A stretch of DNA of 64,000 bases from Bacteroidales bacterium (GTDB taxonomy: Bacteria > Bacteroidota > Bacteroidia > Bacteroidales > UBA1715). The position numbers were made by a program, and so were the translations under genes. Location: assembly GCA_017516865.1 (NCBI GenBank), contig JAFXAU010000025.1:1-64000 (forward strand), in the 5' to 3' direction. Below the pieces are notes generated by a model. That model searched no databases. It worked only from the letters and a program-made list of their open reading frames with translations, and was not told the origin of the DNA. Positions 17,377-26,116 of this stretch are shown piece by piece. Position 1 is the first letter of the stretch. Each line of letters begins with the position of its first letter.

Positions 17377-17697
17377 TTACCTCACCAATTTAGTTAAATT
17401 GGAGTTGCCTATGATGCGGAGGATTTCGGGGATTTTGTTTTCGTCAACTTCGAGTTGGAGGACAAATTTCTTTGCTTGTGGCTTTTCGTCGGCAGTTACA
17501 AACGGCGAGAAAAAGTTGTAATTCAATTCTTGCGAAACCGCAAATAATTCTTTCACATCCCACGAGTCATTTTTGAGTTTATTGGCAAGATTTTGACGTG
17601 ACATTCCAATTCTTCGTGCTAATTCTGACACCGAAACATCTTGCTCTATTGCGATTTTTCTAATCCAATCGCCAATATGTAATTCTTCTATATTCAT
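17377..17697 (-). CDS. Cro/CI-type HTH regulator
   Basis: A 106-residue protein. Residues 8-60 form an XRE-like helix-turn-helix (WIRKIAIEQDVSVSELARRIGMSRQNLANKLKNDSWDVKELFAVSQEL). The C-terminal 40 residues are acidic and hydrophobic and may dimerise. It is divergent from the exported gene at 17856, with a TTGTCAA/TTGACAA palindrome between them (17791-17811), a plausible operator. Target and ligand are unknown. Confidence 0.8.
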   Translation of the reverse strand: MNIEELHIGDWIRKIAIEQDVSVSELARRIGMSRQNLANKLKNDSWDVKELFAVSQELNYNFFSPFVTADEKPQAKKFVLQLEVDENKIPEILRIIGNSNLTKLVR

Positions 17698-17785
17698 AAT
17701 ATCTAATTTCTAAAAGAATTACGAAGTTATTGCAAGAAAAACTTTGATTTTTGGCAAAATATTGTTGCATTTGTAAAATATTATA

Positions 17786-17811
17786 TATATTTGTCAAAAA
17801 TTATTTGACAA
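17786..17811 (+). promoter_or_regulatory. -7 element with overlapping palindrome
   Basis: TATATTTG at 17786-17793 overlaps TTGTCAA aaattat TTGACAA at 17791-17811. The palindrome would sit on the transcription start, suggesting repression, perhaps by the divergent HTH protein. Confidence 0.5.
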
Positions 17812-17855
17812 ATTGTCAAGAAAAAATTTCGGCAGTAATAAAAAAGAAGTTTGTT

Positions 17856-18440
17856 ATGAAAAAGTGTTTTTTAATTGTTCTTTCTTCACTAGTATGTTTA
17901 TTTACGTATTCGGCAAATGTTCCCAAAGTTAACAATCATGGGTTTCCTCAAAATTTAAGAAACACATCGAAAAAGATCGTAATTGAATATCCGGTAACAG
18001 ATTGTCAAACACAGTGTGTAGAGACACATGTCCCTGTAAAAAAGCAAAAGATTAATAGGAAATCAATATTAAATAACGTCATAGAAAAATCAAGCCCTAT
18101 TGTAAACAATGAATCAGTGAAAAACAAGGTTAATAGTCAGACGAATGGGGAACAGATAAAAAAAGATATTAAGACACAAAAGAAAGAAATAAAGAACTCT
18201 TTGAAGGGAAGCAAATCAAATGAACATAATTTAGCTTATATATTTGCTTCAGTAGGACTCGGACTTATTGCCCTGTCATATTATGTTCTATGGCCGCTTA
18301 TGTTTGTCGGGTTTGCTTTTTCCGTAGCAGCTTTGGTCATGGGAATCCTAAATGGCGATACAAAGTCTATAATATTTGGATCACTAGGTATATTCTTTTT
18401 CATTATAGAATTGGTTCTAATTTTTCTTTTACTAGCATAA
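17856..18440 (+). CDS. Exported protein with two C-terminal membrane segments
   Basis: 194 residues. An N-terminal signal peptide (MKKCFLIVLSSLVCLFTYS) is followed by a basic, lysine-rich linker. The last 65 residues hold two long hydrophobic segments (IFASVGLGLIALSYYVLWPLMF and LGIFFFIIELVLIFLLL), resembling the DUF4190 membrane pair. The start is ATG 17856; upstream in-frame codons include the promoter. One base separates it from the lipoprotein gene at 18442. Function unknown. Confidence 0.65.
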   Translation: MKKCFLIVLSSLVCLFTYSANVPKVNNHGFPQNLRNTSKKIVIEYPVTDCQTQCVETHVPVKKQKINRKSILNNVIEKSSPIVNNESVKNKVNSQTNGEQIKKDIKTQKKEIKNSLKGSKSNEHNLAYIFASVGLGLIALSYYVLWPLMFVGFAFSVAALVMGILNGDTKSIIFGSLGIFFFIIELVLIFLLLA

Positions 18441-18441
18441 T

Positions 18442-19065
18442 ATGAGAAAATTTCTATGGTACATTTTTTTATCATTGTTATTTGTCGGCTGTTCAAAAAA
18501 TAATGATAATACGCCTTCTTCTGACAACAGCGTCGACGGAAACTCTTTAGTTATCACAGTACGGGATGGCAATTCTCATAAAGTATGTAGCTCTGCTATA
18601 GTTCAATTGTACGACTCAAATTATGATCGTATAAATCGTACAAATTGTATAAAACAAGGTTATACTGGAACAGGAGGCGACATAAAGTTCGCAGATATCA
18701 TACCAAATAAAACATATTATATTCACGTTCTATGGAAGGGGAAGCAAAATTCATTCAAAGAAGAATTAAGCATCTATTGTACTGAAGGAGTAAACACAAT
18801 GACGTGTTCCGTATATACTTGTTCTCTACAATTTAGAAATAATACAAGTTCGTCCTATAAATTTGTCGTTTCGAATCAGACCACTGGAAGCGTTTTCACG
18901 CGATTTGTGTCTAAGAATTCTACAATTACTGTTGATAATTGTGAGATTGGGATTTATTCTGTAGATTATGAGCAACAAGATGGATATTTATTTTATCCGA
19001 CAAAAGGTACGTTTGATTCTCAAGTTGTGTTGGATGAAAAGATACAACAATTCATTTTAAATTAA
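18442..19065 (+). CDS. Lipoprotein, unknown function
   Basis: 207 residues with a lipobox LFVGC (Cys17), so lipid-anchored. Residues 30-110 have a strand pattern like a Cna-B or carboxypeptidase regulatory-like fold (LVITVRDGNSHKVCSSAIVQLYDSN, GDIKFADIIPNKTYYIHVLW), repeated more weakly after residue 125 (LQFRNNTSSSYKFVVSN, YSVDYEQQDGY). No enzyme motif. Starts 1 base after the previous stop; probably one transcript. Confidence 0.7.
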   Translation: MRKFLWYIFLSLLFVGCSKNNDNTPSSDNSVDGNSLVITVRDGNSHKVCSSAIVQLYDSNYDRINRTNCIKQGYTGTGGDIKFADIIPNKTYYIHVLWKGKQNSFKEELSIYCTEGVNTMTCSVYTCSLQFRNNTSSSYKFVVSNQTTGSVFTRFVSKNSTITVDNCEIGIYSVDYEQQDGYLFYPTKGTFDSQVVLDEKIQQFILN

Positions 19066-19120
19066 GAAAGATAATTTAAGTTCCATTCACAGGTACTCAT
19101 ATACTTAGATTTTAATCCTT

Positions 19121-21949
19121 ATGAAAAGACTTTTCTTATTATTAAATCTATTATTGTCACTAATTTCATTTTCTCAAAATGAAGGTCATTATTCCTTAAA
19201 TGTTGAAAAACAAGATATTCAGGTAAGTACAGTAAAAAATCATTTTCAAGACTGGTTTGACATTGACAAAAATTCAACATTTGAGGAAATAAAGGATGAA
19301 AATGACGAGATTGGTTTCCAACATATTGCGTTCCAACAGTATTATAAAGGAATAAAGGTGGAACATGGTGTTGTGTATGTTCATGCAAAGGAAGGACGCG
19401 TGGTTAGCGTAAATGCTACTTTGTTGGATATGAAACAACAGGCAAGTGTACCTTGCCAAAGCCGACTTAAAAATGCTGTGAGTGAAGAAGTTGAATCTAT
19501 GATGATTCCTATTCAAACCAAAAATGGCGTGGTTTATCGTTATGCTTATAAAACATTTGATATAAATAAAAATGCTGATATTTATATAGATTCGGAAACG
19601 GGAGATACCATAAAGAAACTATCTCGTACCTATTATGGCATGGCAGAAGGAGAAGCATATACAATGTACCATGGATGGCAACCTATGAGCAGTTATTACG
19701 AAAATGGTTATTATTATTTGTGCGATTTAGAACGAAGGATTTTGACATTAGACGCATCAAATGCTTCTTATTCAGATGAAGTGGTTACATATAGAAATAA
19801 TAGTGCTGACTATAAATCAGCATCTTCAAATTGGTCTGGTATTTTGTCTTCTGTAACTATTACAAGCGATGACGGTGATTGGTGGTACACAACAATTACT
19901 GATACACGTCCTGACTTTTACATAAAAATCTATAGTGCAACAGGAAAGTTGCTATACACGTCAGAAGTGCAAGATAATAAAAAATCTCCTGTAACATTTT
20001 CTAATATCAATGTTGCAGTTGACAAAGATTTCTATATTGCCATATATGACGAAGATGCAACTTCTGATGAATATGGCGGAAGCATTACAATAACAAATCC
20101 TTTGGCAAATACTTATACTTGGTCTGGGTCATATACATCAGGAAGAATAGTTATTAAGTCTAATCCAGCTTTAGATGCTCACTGGGGGATGCAAAATGTA
20201 TATGATTATTATCTGAAAACTTTTAATAGAGATAGCTATAACGGATTGGGCACAATGATATATCAATTTATTGACGCTTATGAAAAAGTCGGAACGCACT
20301 CGTTATGTAATGCTTTTGCAAGCTATGATATTAATGGCAGTGGATATATGGTTTATGGTTTAGGTAATGGGGAAGAAATGACAGAAGTTGTTGCTTTAGA
20401 TGTAATGGCTCACGAATATACTCATATGGTTACAGATTTTAATGGACATGGCGGACTGGAATACATAGGTGAATCTGGGGCATTAAACGAGTCTTTTTCT
20501 GACATATTTGGATGTTCCGTGGAGTTCTACACATTAGGAGATGAGGCAAATTGGTTGATTGGCGAAGATATTATGGTTAACTATTCCAATTTACGTGATA
20601 TGAGTGACCCTAAAAACAGCATGGATGGATTAATTTTAAAGGCGGATTATCGTGAAGATTTAATTGAACTCTATGGTAAAGATTATTACGACTATTTACC
20701 AGACACATTACAAATTCCTCAACCTGATACGTATAAAGGTGAATTTTGGGCTGACACTAGTGATGATTCCGACGAAGGAGATAACGGTGGTGTACATACG
20801 AATAGCGGCGTGCAAAACAAATGGTTTTATTTGTTATGTGAAGGAGGGAATGGTACAAATGACAACGGGGACGCCTATACTGTTGCTGGTATAGGGATAG
20901 ATAAAGCTCAGCGTATCGCATACAGAAATTTGATACACTACCTTACACCAACTGCGTCATATTGGGATTCACGAAACGGCTCTCTTAATGCAGCAAAAGA
21001 TTTATATGGAGAGAATTCCGTGGAATATAAAGCGGTTGAAGATGCTTGGTATGCAGTTGGCGTTGGGTCTATTAGTTCTTCAAATAAATTTGTCGTTAGT
21101 GTATCGTCGAATGATTTGGCAATGGGCGCGGTAATGGGAAGTGGATTGTATGATTTAAACGAAGAGGCAACTCTTATTGCTGTTCCTGAAAATGGCTACA
21201 AATTTGTTTCGTGGAATGACGGCAATACCAATAATCCACGAAAAATAACTGTGACAGAGGATATTTCTTTTGTTGCAACATTTGTTTATGTTCCAGGAAC
21301 TGAGACAAGAACAATTTCATTGTTCTCAAATAATAATGAATGGGGTACGGTAACAGGAGATGGAGTGTATGAACTTGGAGAAGAAGTGGAAATTAAGGCA
21401 ACACCAAAAGAAGGATACCGTTTTGTGCAGTGGAGTGACGGTAGTACACAACAAGAACGCATAATTGAAGTCAGCAACGATGTAATGCTTATCGCAACGT
21501 TTGAAAAAATAGTAGAGATTGAGAAAAAAACAATAACGTTGTTCTCAAATAACACAGAATGGGGATTTGTTGCGGGGGCAGGAGAATATCCTATTGGAAA
21601 GTCGGTTGAAATCAATGCTGTTCCGAAAGATGGTTATCGCTTCGTTCAATGGAATGATGGCATTACTTTACAGCAACGAACAATTGAGGTTTTGGATAAT
21701 ATAACCCTTATAGCAACATTTGAAAAACAACAAACTGCAATTGAAAATACTGCAATAGAAAATTGTGTACACGTAATCGATAACATTATATACATAACGG
21801 CAGAAAGAAATTTCCCCATTATGATATATGATGCAACAGGAAAATGTGTGTACAAAAATAACACCTCAAATGCAAAAGTAACAATTCCACAAAGAGGATT
21901 ATATTTTGTGAAAGTAGGAAACTACAACCATTCTGTTATTATAAAGTAA
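19121..21949 (+). CDS. T9SS-sorted M4 (thermolysin-type) metalloprotease
   Basis: 942 residues. Signal peptide, then FTP/PepSY propeptide to about residue 170. The catalytic domain contains HEYTH (His431, His435) and the third zinc ligand Glu457 in GALNESFSD. A beta-sandwich-like stretch of about 110 residues (235-345) appears inserted before the helical part of the peptidase. Three repeats of about 70 residues follow (651-868), each with GYxFVxWxDG and ATF, like InlB-type bacterial repeats, then a T9SS sorting tail from about residue 885. Secreted protease, probably of host or environmental protein. Confidence 0.88.
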   Translation: MKRLFLLLNLLLSLISFSQNEGHYSLNVEKQDIQVSTVKNHFQDWFDIDKNSTFEEIKDENDEIGFQHIAFQQYYKGIKVEHGVVYVHAKEGRVVSVNATLLDMKQQASVPCQSRLKNAVSEEVESMMIPIQTKNGVVYRYAYKTFDINKNADIYIDSETGDTIKKLSRTYYGMAEGEAYTMYHGWQPMSSYYENGYYYLCDLERRILTLDASNASYSDEVVTYRNNSADYKSASSNWSGILSSVTITSDDGDWWYTTITDTRPDFYIKIYSATGKLLYTSEVQDNKKSPVTFSNINVAVDKDFYIAIYDEDATSDEYGGSITITNPLANTYTWSGSYTSGRIVIKSNPALDAHWGMQNVYDYYLKTFNRDSYNGLGTMIYQFIDAYEKVGTHSLCNAFASYDINGSGYMVYGLGNGEEMTEVVALDVMAHEYTHMVTDFNGHGGLEYIGESGALNESFSDIFGCSVEFYTLGDEANWLIGEDIMVNYSNLRDMSDPKNSMDGLILKADYREDLIELYGKDYYDYLPDTLQIPQPDTYKGEFWADTSDDSDEGDNGGVHTNSGVQNKWFYLLCEGGNGTNDNGDAYTVAGIGIDKAQRIAYRNLIHYLTPTASYWDSRNGSLNAAKDLYGENSVEYKAVEDAWYAVGVGSISSSNKFVVSVSSNDLAMGAVMGSGLYDLNEEATLIAVPENGYKFVSWNDGNTNNPRKITVTEDISFVATFVYVPGTETRTISLFSNNNEWGTVTGDGVYELGEEVEIKATPKEGYRFVQWSDGSTQQERIIEVSNDVMLIATFEKIVEIEKKTITLFSNNTEWGFVAGAGEYPIGKSVEINAVPKDGYRFVQWNDGITLQQRTIEVLDNITLIATFEKQQTAIENTAIENCVHVIDNIIYITAERNFPIMIYDATGKCVYKNNTSNAKVTIPQRGLYFVKVGNYNHSVIIK

Positions 21950-21968
21950 AATATAGAATAATAACTTT

Positions 21969-22005
21969 AAAAAACGCCATTCCCCCAACGGAGTGGCGAT
22001 TTTTT
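21969..22005. terminator. Bidirectional terminator
   Basis: CGCCA (21975-21979) pairs with TGGCG (21994-21998), with inner TCC/GGA, A-run before and T-run after. It serves the converging protease gene and the DUF3791 locus. Confidence 0.8.
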
Positions 22006-22006
22006 A

Positions 22007-22210
22007 TTATTTAAAACAAGAATATACGTATCGGGGGCTTTGAAAGAATAATCCGGAATCGGGATTGTTGATTTTTTTGAAAAGTTCCGACGTATAGATT
22101 TTTTTCAGGGCTTCTTCCGTAGTAAGATGCTCTTGCTCAACAATAACAGACACCAATTCTGTTATCAAATGCTTTTTCATATACTGAAATTCCTCTTCCG
22201 AAACATTCAT
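22007..22210 (-). CDS. DUF3791-like small protein (downstream)
   Basis: 67 residues, helical: LITELVSVIVEQEHLTTEEALKKIYTSELFKKINNPDSGLFFQSPRYVYSCF. The pattern of N-terminal helix, TTEEALKKIY-type motif and aromatic C-terminus matches small DUF3791 proteins that accompany DUF3990 genes. It overlaps the DUF3990 gene by 4 bases and is last in the operon. Likely a binding partner of the toxin-like protein. Confidence 0.65.
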   Translation of the reverse strand: MNVSEEEFQYMKKHLITELVSVIVEQEHLTTEEALKKIYTSELFKKINNPDSGLFFQSPRYVYSCFK

Positions 22211-22683
22211 ATCTTTTTCAACTTTTGAATTGCTCGTTCGGTACCGAAATAATATTGAAACGTTATCCCTTTCATATATTTCAGCCTTTCCAGCAACTCT
22301 TGTAATGAAATTATTTTATTTTCAAAATTTGAAATTTGTAATCCTACCTTGTCGTTTGCAATAGGTCCATATACAATATCATAATCATGTGTAGGTTTTA
22401 TTGTTTTGTTGTTCCTGTTTGCAAAAATGAACTCGGCCCATTCCTCAGAATATTCTTTGAAAATCTTCACTTTTAATTCTTTGGAGTTTAAAATACTTTC
22501 ATCAAATTCGAATTTGTTTACCACTACTTGTCCGCCATCCAGCACAACCTTAAAAGCTCCCAGTCTTTGGGCTTGTTCTTCTGTGTCAGACAAATAAAAA
22601 CCTCTCCCGAAATCTTTGTTTGGTTTTGATTTCTGTAGGTCTATCTCTGTAATATTGGTATTTGAACCATGATATAATATCAT
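22207..22683 (-). CDS. DUF3990 protein, ADP-ribosyltransferase-like toxin candidate
   Basis: 158 residues from ATG 22683, which has an unusually good GGAGGA site just upstream; an in-frame earlier start is disfavoured for that reason. MILYHGSN at the start and DFGRGFYLSDTEEQAQ are the DUF3990 signatures, related to the ART fold (H-Y-E type). Central EEWAEFIFANR and DYDIVYGPIANDKV complete the domain. Flanked on both sides by DUF3791 genes with 4-base overlaps, as in suspected toxin-antitoxin or effector-immunity sets. Activity unproven. Confidence 0.8.
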   Translation of the reverse strand: MILYHGSNTNITEIDLQKSKPNKDFGRGFYLSDTEEQAQRLGAFKVVLDGGQVVVNKFEFDESILNSKELKVKIFKEYSEEWAEFIFANRNNKTIKPTHDYDIVYGPIANDKVGLQISNFENKIISLQELLERLKYMKGITFQYYFGTERAIQKLKKI

Positions 22684-22901
22684 AAATCTCCTCCGTTCCG
22701 TTTGCAATATGTGGCAGTGCTATCCACCATGTCGCTGAAAGATTGAGTATGCATCACGTCATAGAAATCTTCTATTAGTTTTATTCCTCCATACCGATAC
22801 AGATACTCAAACGCCTTCTCCTCCGAAATTGCATACTGCTTTGCAAATTCTGAAATGAAATATACGGTATATTCTACTATGTTGTATTGTTCCCGAGGCA
22901 T
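22680..22901 (-). CDS. DUF3791 small protein (upstream)
   Basis: 73 residues from ATG 22901 (MPREQYNIVEYTVYFISEFAK). FISEFAKQYAISEEKAFEYLYRYGGIKLIEDFYDVMHTQSF is the DUF3791 pattern. A longer frame begins at a TTG that lies within the promoter -7 element, so it is rejected. First gene of the operon; probable antitoxin or regulator of the DUF3990 protein. Confidence 0.75.
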   Translation of the reverse strand: MPREQYNIVEYTVYFISEFAKQYAISEEKAFEYLYRYGGIKLIEDFYDVMHTQSFSDMVDSTATYCKRNGGDL

Positions 22902-22919
22902 ATTCTCGCATTTTCTTCC

Positions 22920-22927
22920 CAAATATA
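22920..22927 (-). promoter_or_regulatory. -7 element of the DUF3791/DUF3990 operon
   Basis: TATATTTG on the minus strand, 18 bases before ATG 22901. Confidence 0.6.
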
Positions 22928-23470
22928 CATTTTTTTTGTAAAAATCAATTTTTTTAACATTTCAGTTCAATTGCTCACGATAGATATCGCAATATTCAGA
23001 AACATCCCACAAAGGTTTGCCGTTTTTTATCCATTACCGAGAGAATGCAAGATTGTAATCATTTCGGTAGATGTAACTACTTTCATTTGTCTGAGCCTTT
23101 CAGGCTCATTGTAGTGGTGGCGCAGGAGCCTATCCTACGGCTATGCCGCAGGGAATTTCTGTCCGAGCCCTTCGGGCTCTTTCCTCCATCGAATGCTTCT
23201 CCGATTAATAATTTCATGAACAGCCTGAAAGGCTGCGACAAATATACCCCAATGGCATCGCCTTGGGCGCCCCAGGCCAATTCAATAGCAGAATTATGCT
23301 CATTGCTTCGATTATCTTCCGAGAGAATATGCAGACTGAAGGGCTGCAATAGATTTAATATAGCGACCATCTCATTATGTGATTCTTTGCGACAAAATTA
23401 TAGATTTCTTATTGAAAAGCGGTAGCCATTAAAAATAAATCTGTATTTTCGTGAACAAAATTTTAAGGAT
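22928..23470. repeat. Intergenic mosaic of short imperfect palindromes
   Basis: No gene is supported. Small palindromes recur: GAGCCTTTCAGGCTC (23093-23107), GAGCCCTTCGGGCTC (23165-23179), CAGCCTGAAAGGCTG (23221-23235) and a half form near 23333. Open frames exist on both strands but just translate these repeats. A TATTTTCG element near 23444 is a probable promoter for the OmpH gene. Confidence 0.6.
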
Positions 23471-24121
23471 ATGAAAAACGGTAATCTAATCGTAAACATT
23501 ATTTTCGGAGCGGCAATTGTTTTGCTGTTCGTGCTGTATGCAAAAAAACCTTCTGCCGAGGCAGTAAAAGAACCTGTGGCAACCGAAGTCGACACATCGC
23601 TCGATGCCATTTTTGCCGACGAGGAAATGGTTGAGGCAAATTTCCCAATTGCATACGTGATTGTAGACTCTGTTATGCAGAATTACCTGTACTACCAAAA
23701 ATTAGAAAAACAATATCAGAACTTGGTTTCGTCGGAAGAAGCAAAATTGCAGAAGAAAGCGGAGCAATTCCAAAAAGATGTTGAGGATTTTCAATATCAA
23801 ATTGAAAAACGTATCATTACGTCTGCCGACGCTCAGGCAAAAGAGGCGGAACTGGGTCAACGTCAGCAGAATTTGTACGCTGAACAGCAGAAAAAGCAAC
23901 AGGAATTGGCTGTGAAAGAGCAAAAACTTCTTGACCAGCTGATTGACAGCGTTCACGCTTGCATTAAGTTCTACAATGCCGACGGCAAATACAAAATTAT
24001 TCTGAACAATGCGTACCAAAGCAGCGTGTTGTATGCCGAAGAACAATTAAACATCACCAACGACATTCTCAAGGTGATGAATGCACGATACAATGCGGCA
24101 ATTCAGAAAAAATCGAAATAA
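23471..24121 (+). CDS. Skp/OmpH-family periplasmic chaperone-like protein
   Basis: 216 residues. N-terminal membrane segment (residues 8-24), then IAYVIVDSVMQNYLYYQKLEKQYQ, the OmpH start motif, followed by a long coiled coil rich in Gln, Glu and Lys (residues 75-165) and a closing strand-helix (YKIILNNAYQSSVLYAEEQLNITNDILKVMNARY). Skp/OmpH proteins hold unfolded outer-membrane proteins in the periplasm. The uncleaved-looking N-terminus and linker suggest an inner-membrane-anchored form. Monocistronic, ending at a 28-bp palindrome. Confidence 0.82.
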   Translation: MKNGNLIVNIIFGAAIVLLFVLYAKKPSAEAVKEPVATEVDTSLDAIFADEEMVEANFPIAYVIVDSVMQNYLYYQKLEKQYQNLVSSEEAKLQKKAEQFQKDVEDFQYQIEKRIITSADAQAKEAELGQRQQNLYAEQQKKQQELAVKEQKLLDQLIDSVHACIKFYNADGKYKIILNNAYQSSVLYAEEQLNITNDILKVMNARYNAAIQKKSK

Positions 24122-24127
24122 TATTTC

Positions 24128-24155
24128 GTAGAGACGCGATTAATCGCGTCTCTAC
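24128..24155. repeat. 28-bp perfect palindrome, copy 1
   Basis: Arms GTAGAGACGCGATT/AATCGCGTCTCTAC, just after the OmpH stop. Other copies at 51880-51907 (identical) and 63812-63839 (with GAA/TTC ends). Confidence 0.9.
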
Positions 24156-24170
24156 AGCAATTCCAAAAAT

Positions 24171-24728
24171 ATGAAAATCATCGTCGCCGTCACCGGTGCA
24201 TCGGGTTCGTTGTACGCCCAATGTCTGTTCGACAAACTGAATGCCTTGCGGAATCAGATTGACGAGGTGTGCGTGGTGTTTTCCAAAACGGCGAAAGATG
24301 TGTGGAAACACGAAATGCCGTCTGCTCCAAATATTTACGATTTTACGGAATATGCCGACACGGATTTCTTTTCGCCAATAGCGTCGGGTTCAGCAAAATA
24401 CGATGCAATGATTGTCTGTCCGTGTAGCGTCGGGACGATGGGACGGATTGCCCACGGCTCCGCCGACACGCTCATTACCCGTGCCGCCGACGTCATGCTC
24501 AAAGAACGGAGAAAACTGATTCTCGCCGTCCGCGAAACGCCGTTCAGTTTGATTCATATTAAAAACATGGAGTTGGTTACTCTTGCTGGCGGAATAATTT
24601 GTCCGGCAAATCCGTCGTTTTATTCTCATCCGCAAACTGTCGAAGACGTATGCAATACGGTGATAGACCGCATTATAGATTTGGTTAGGATAGAAAATAA
24701 TTGTTTCCGTTGGAGAAATGATCTCTAA
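24171..24728 (+). CDS. ubiX: UbiX-family flavin prenyltransferase
   Basis: A 185-residue flavoprotein that makes prenylated FMN for UbiD-type decarboxylases. MKIIVAVTGASGSLYAQCLFDKL is the flavin-binding start; MIVCPCSVGTMGRIAHGSADTLITRAADVMLKERRKLILAVRETPFSLIHIKNM is the diagnostic block with the prenyl/FMN phosphate site. Length is normal. It overlaps the convergent comF-like gene by 4 bases at the stops. No ubiD is in the window. Confidence 0.9.
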   Translation: MKIIVAVTGASGSLYAQCLFDKLNALRNQIDEVCVVFSKTAKDVWKHEMPSAPNIYDFTEYADTDFFSPIASGSAKYDAMIVCPCSVGTMGRIAHGSADTLITRAADVMLKERRKLILAVRETPFSLIHIKNMELVTLAGGIICPANPSFYSHPQTVEDVCNTVIDRIIDLVRIENNCFRWRNDL

Positions 24729-25426
24729 TTTGCCAGCGCAACGCTTGCAAAACTTACTGATTTAACATTTGACTGTTTTAAAATTGTTTCAGCACACGAG
24801 ATGCAGGTTGCTCCAGTCGTTATTACATCGTCAAGAATAAGTATATGTTTGTTTTCGAGTACATTGCAATCAACCACTTCAAATATTCCTTGAACATTCT
24901 CTGCTCGTTCTTCTTTGTTTTTTCGAGTTTGTGTATTAGTGTAAATCTTCCGAATTACTGCATCGGCAATGACAGGTGTTTTCGTAATATTTGAAATGCC
25001 TTCGGCTATTTTCTGGCTCTGATTGTACCCTCGTTTTCGCTGTCGTTTGGGATGCAACGGAATAGGAACTATTGCGTCAATGTCGTCGAGAAATCCGGAT
25101 TCTTGTAGTTTCACGCCGAACATTTCTCCCAACAATATTCCAATGTCGTCGCGACCTTGGTATTTCAGTTTATGAATAAGATGCGCGTAATTGGTGTGCT
25201 TCTGGTAATTGAAAAACGCCGTAGCCCGTTCAAACGGCACTTGTCCGGCAAACATTTTTTCCGCTGGATTATGTTCTTTGTTATGCAAATAAATCTGCGG
25301 AATGTCCGAAAGACAATCCGTACAAAGCAGATGTTCACCATAGCGGAGACTGTTGCCGCAAACTTCGCACGTTTCGGGAAAGAATAGTTGAAGGAGTTCC
25401 CGAAGGCGTTCTAAAATGAATGACAC
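24725..25426 (-). CDS. ComF-family phosphoribosyltransferase-like protein
   Basis: 233 residues. Zinc-finger-like CEVCGNSLRYGEHLLCTDCL (residues 20-39), then AIVPIPLHPKRQRKRGYNQSQKIA and the PRPP-binding motif ILILDDVITTGAT near residue 200. These are the ComF/GntX hallmarks. Members act in DNA uptake in some bacteria; the role here is unknown. It starts directly at the stop of riboflavin synthase (ATGA-type overlap at 25426), so the two are co-transcribed. Confidence 0.88.
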   Translation of the reverse strand: MSFILERLRELLQLFFPETCEVCGNSLRYGEHLLCTDCLSDIPQIYLHNKEHNPAEKMFAGQVPFERATAFFNYQKHTNYAHLIHKLKYQGRDDIGILLGEMFGVKLQESGFLDDIDAIVPIPLHPKRQRKRGYNQSQKIAEGISNITKTPVIADAVIRKIYTNTQTRKNKEERAENVQGIFEVVDCNVLENKHILILDDVITTGATCISCAETILKQSNVKSVSFASVALAN

Positions 25427-26028
25427 TATTTAATCGTCCCTTGCAGCTCCAAGTAGCGGGCAATGTATTTGCCAATGATGTCGAATTCCAAATTTACACG
25501 AGTGCCAACCTTGAAATTGTGAAAGTTGGTGTTTTCAAACGTGTAAGGAATGATAGCCACCTGAAACGAATTTTTCTGAGAATTGACCACGGTCAAACTA
25601 ACGCCATTGACTGTAACAGAGCCCTTTTCGACGGTTATATAATCCTTTTGTGCAGGGTCATATTCAAACGTGAAATACCAACTGCCGTCGGCTTCGTCGA
25701 TTTTTGTACACACGGCGGTCTGGTCAACGTGACCTTGCACGATGTGGCCGTCCAGTCGGCCGTTCATATTCATACTGCGTTCCACGTTCACCTCGTCACC
25801 CACTGTCAAATCGCCCAAGTTCGATTTGATGAGCGTTTCCTGCATTGCAGTCACCGTATATGTCGTGTCGGTTTTCTTCACAACCGTCAGGCACACACCG
25901 TTGTGAGCCACGCTTTGGTCAATCGTAAGCTCTTTCACGAAACTGCACGTAAGCGTAAAATGGATGTTTGTCTGGTCTTTTTCAATGCCAACTACTTTGG
26001 CACATTCTTCAACTATTCCTGAGAACAT
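25426..26028 (-). CDS. ribE: Riboflavin synthase, alpha chain
   Basis: A 200-residue enzyme that dismutates two 6,7-dimethyl-8-ribityllumazines to riboflavin. It starts with MFSGIVEECAKV, the nearly invariant N-terminus, and consists of two lumazine-binding repeats: first with SVAHNGVCLTV and VNVERSM, second with GSVTVNGVSLTVV and VNLEFDIIGKY. ATG 26028 is supported by the -7 element at 26050-26057, which lies in a longer frame. No FMN riboswitch fits in the short leader. Confidence 0.95.
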   Translation of the reverse strand: MFSGIVEECAKVVGIEKDQTNIHFTLTCSFVKELTIDQSVAHNGVCLTVVKKTDTTYTVTAMQETLIKSNLGDLTVGDEVNVERSMNMNGRLDGHIVQGHVDQTAVCTKIDEADGSWYFTFEYDPAQKDYITVEKGSVTVNGVSLTVVNSQKNSFQVAIIPYTFENTNFHNFKVGTRVNLEFDIIGKYIARYLELQGTIK

Positions 26029-26049
26029 ATTTATATGGTTTTTGTAGTG

Positions 26050-26057
26050 CAAAAATA
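26050..26057 (-). promoter_or_regulatory. -7 element of ribE
   Basis: TATTTTTG on the minus strand, 21 bases before the ATG at 26028. It separates ribE from the TPR gene upstream. Confidence 0.6.
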
Positions 26058-26116
26058 AAAAGAATTTTAGAATTAAGAATTAATTCATTTTTAATTCTTC
26101 CCTCTTCATTTATAAT

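Noticed and set aside
23045..23425. Open frames on both strands between 22928 and 23470
   Set aside because: They follow repeated palindromes (GAGCC...GGCTC types) and lack any recognisable protein feature.
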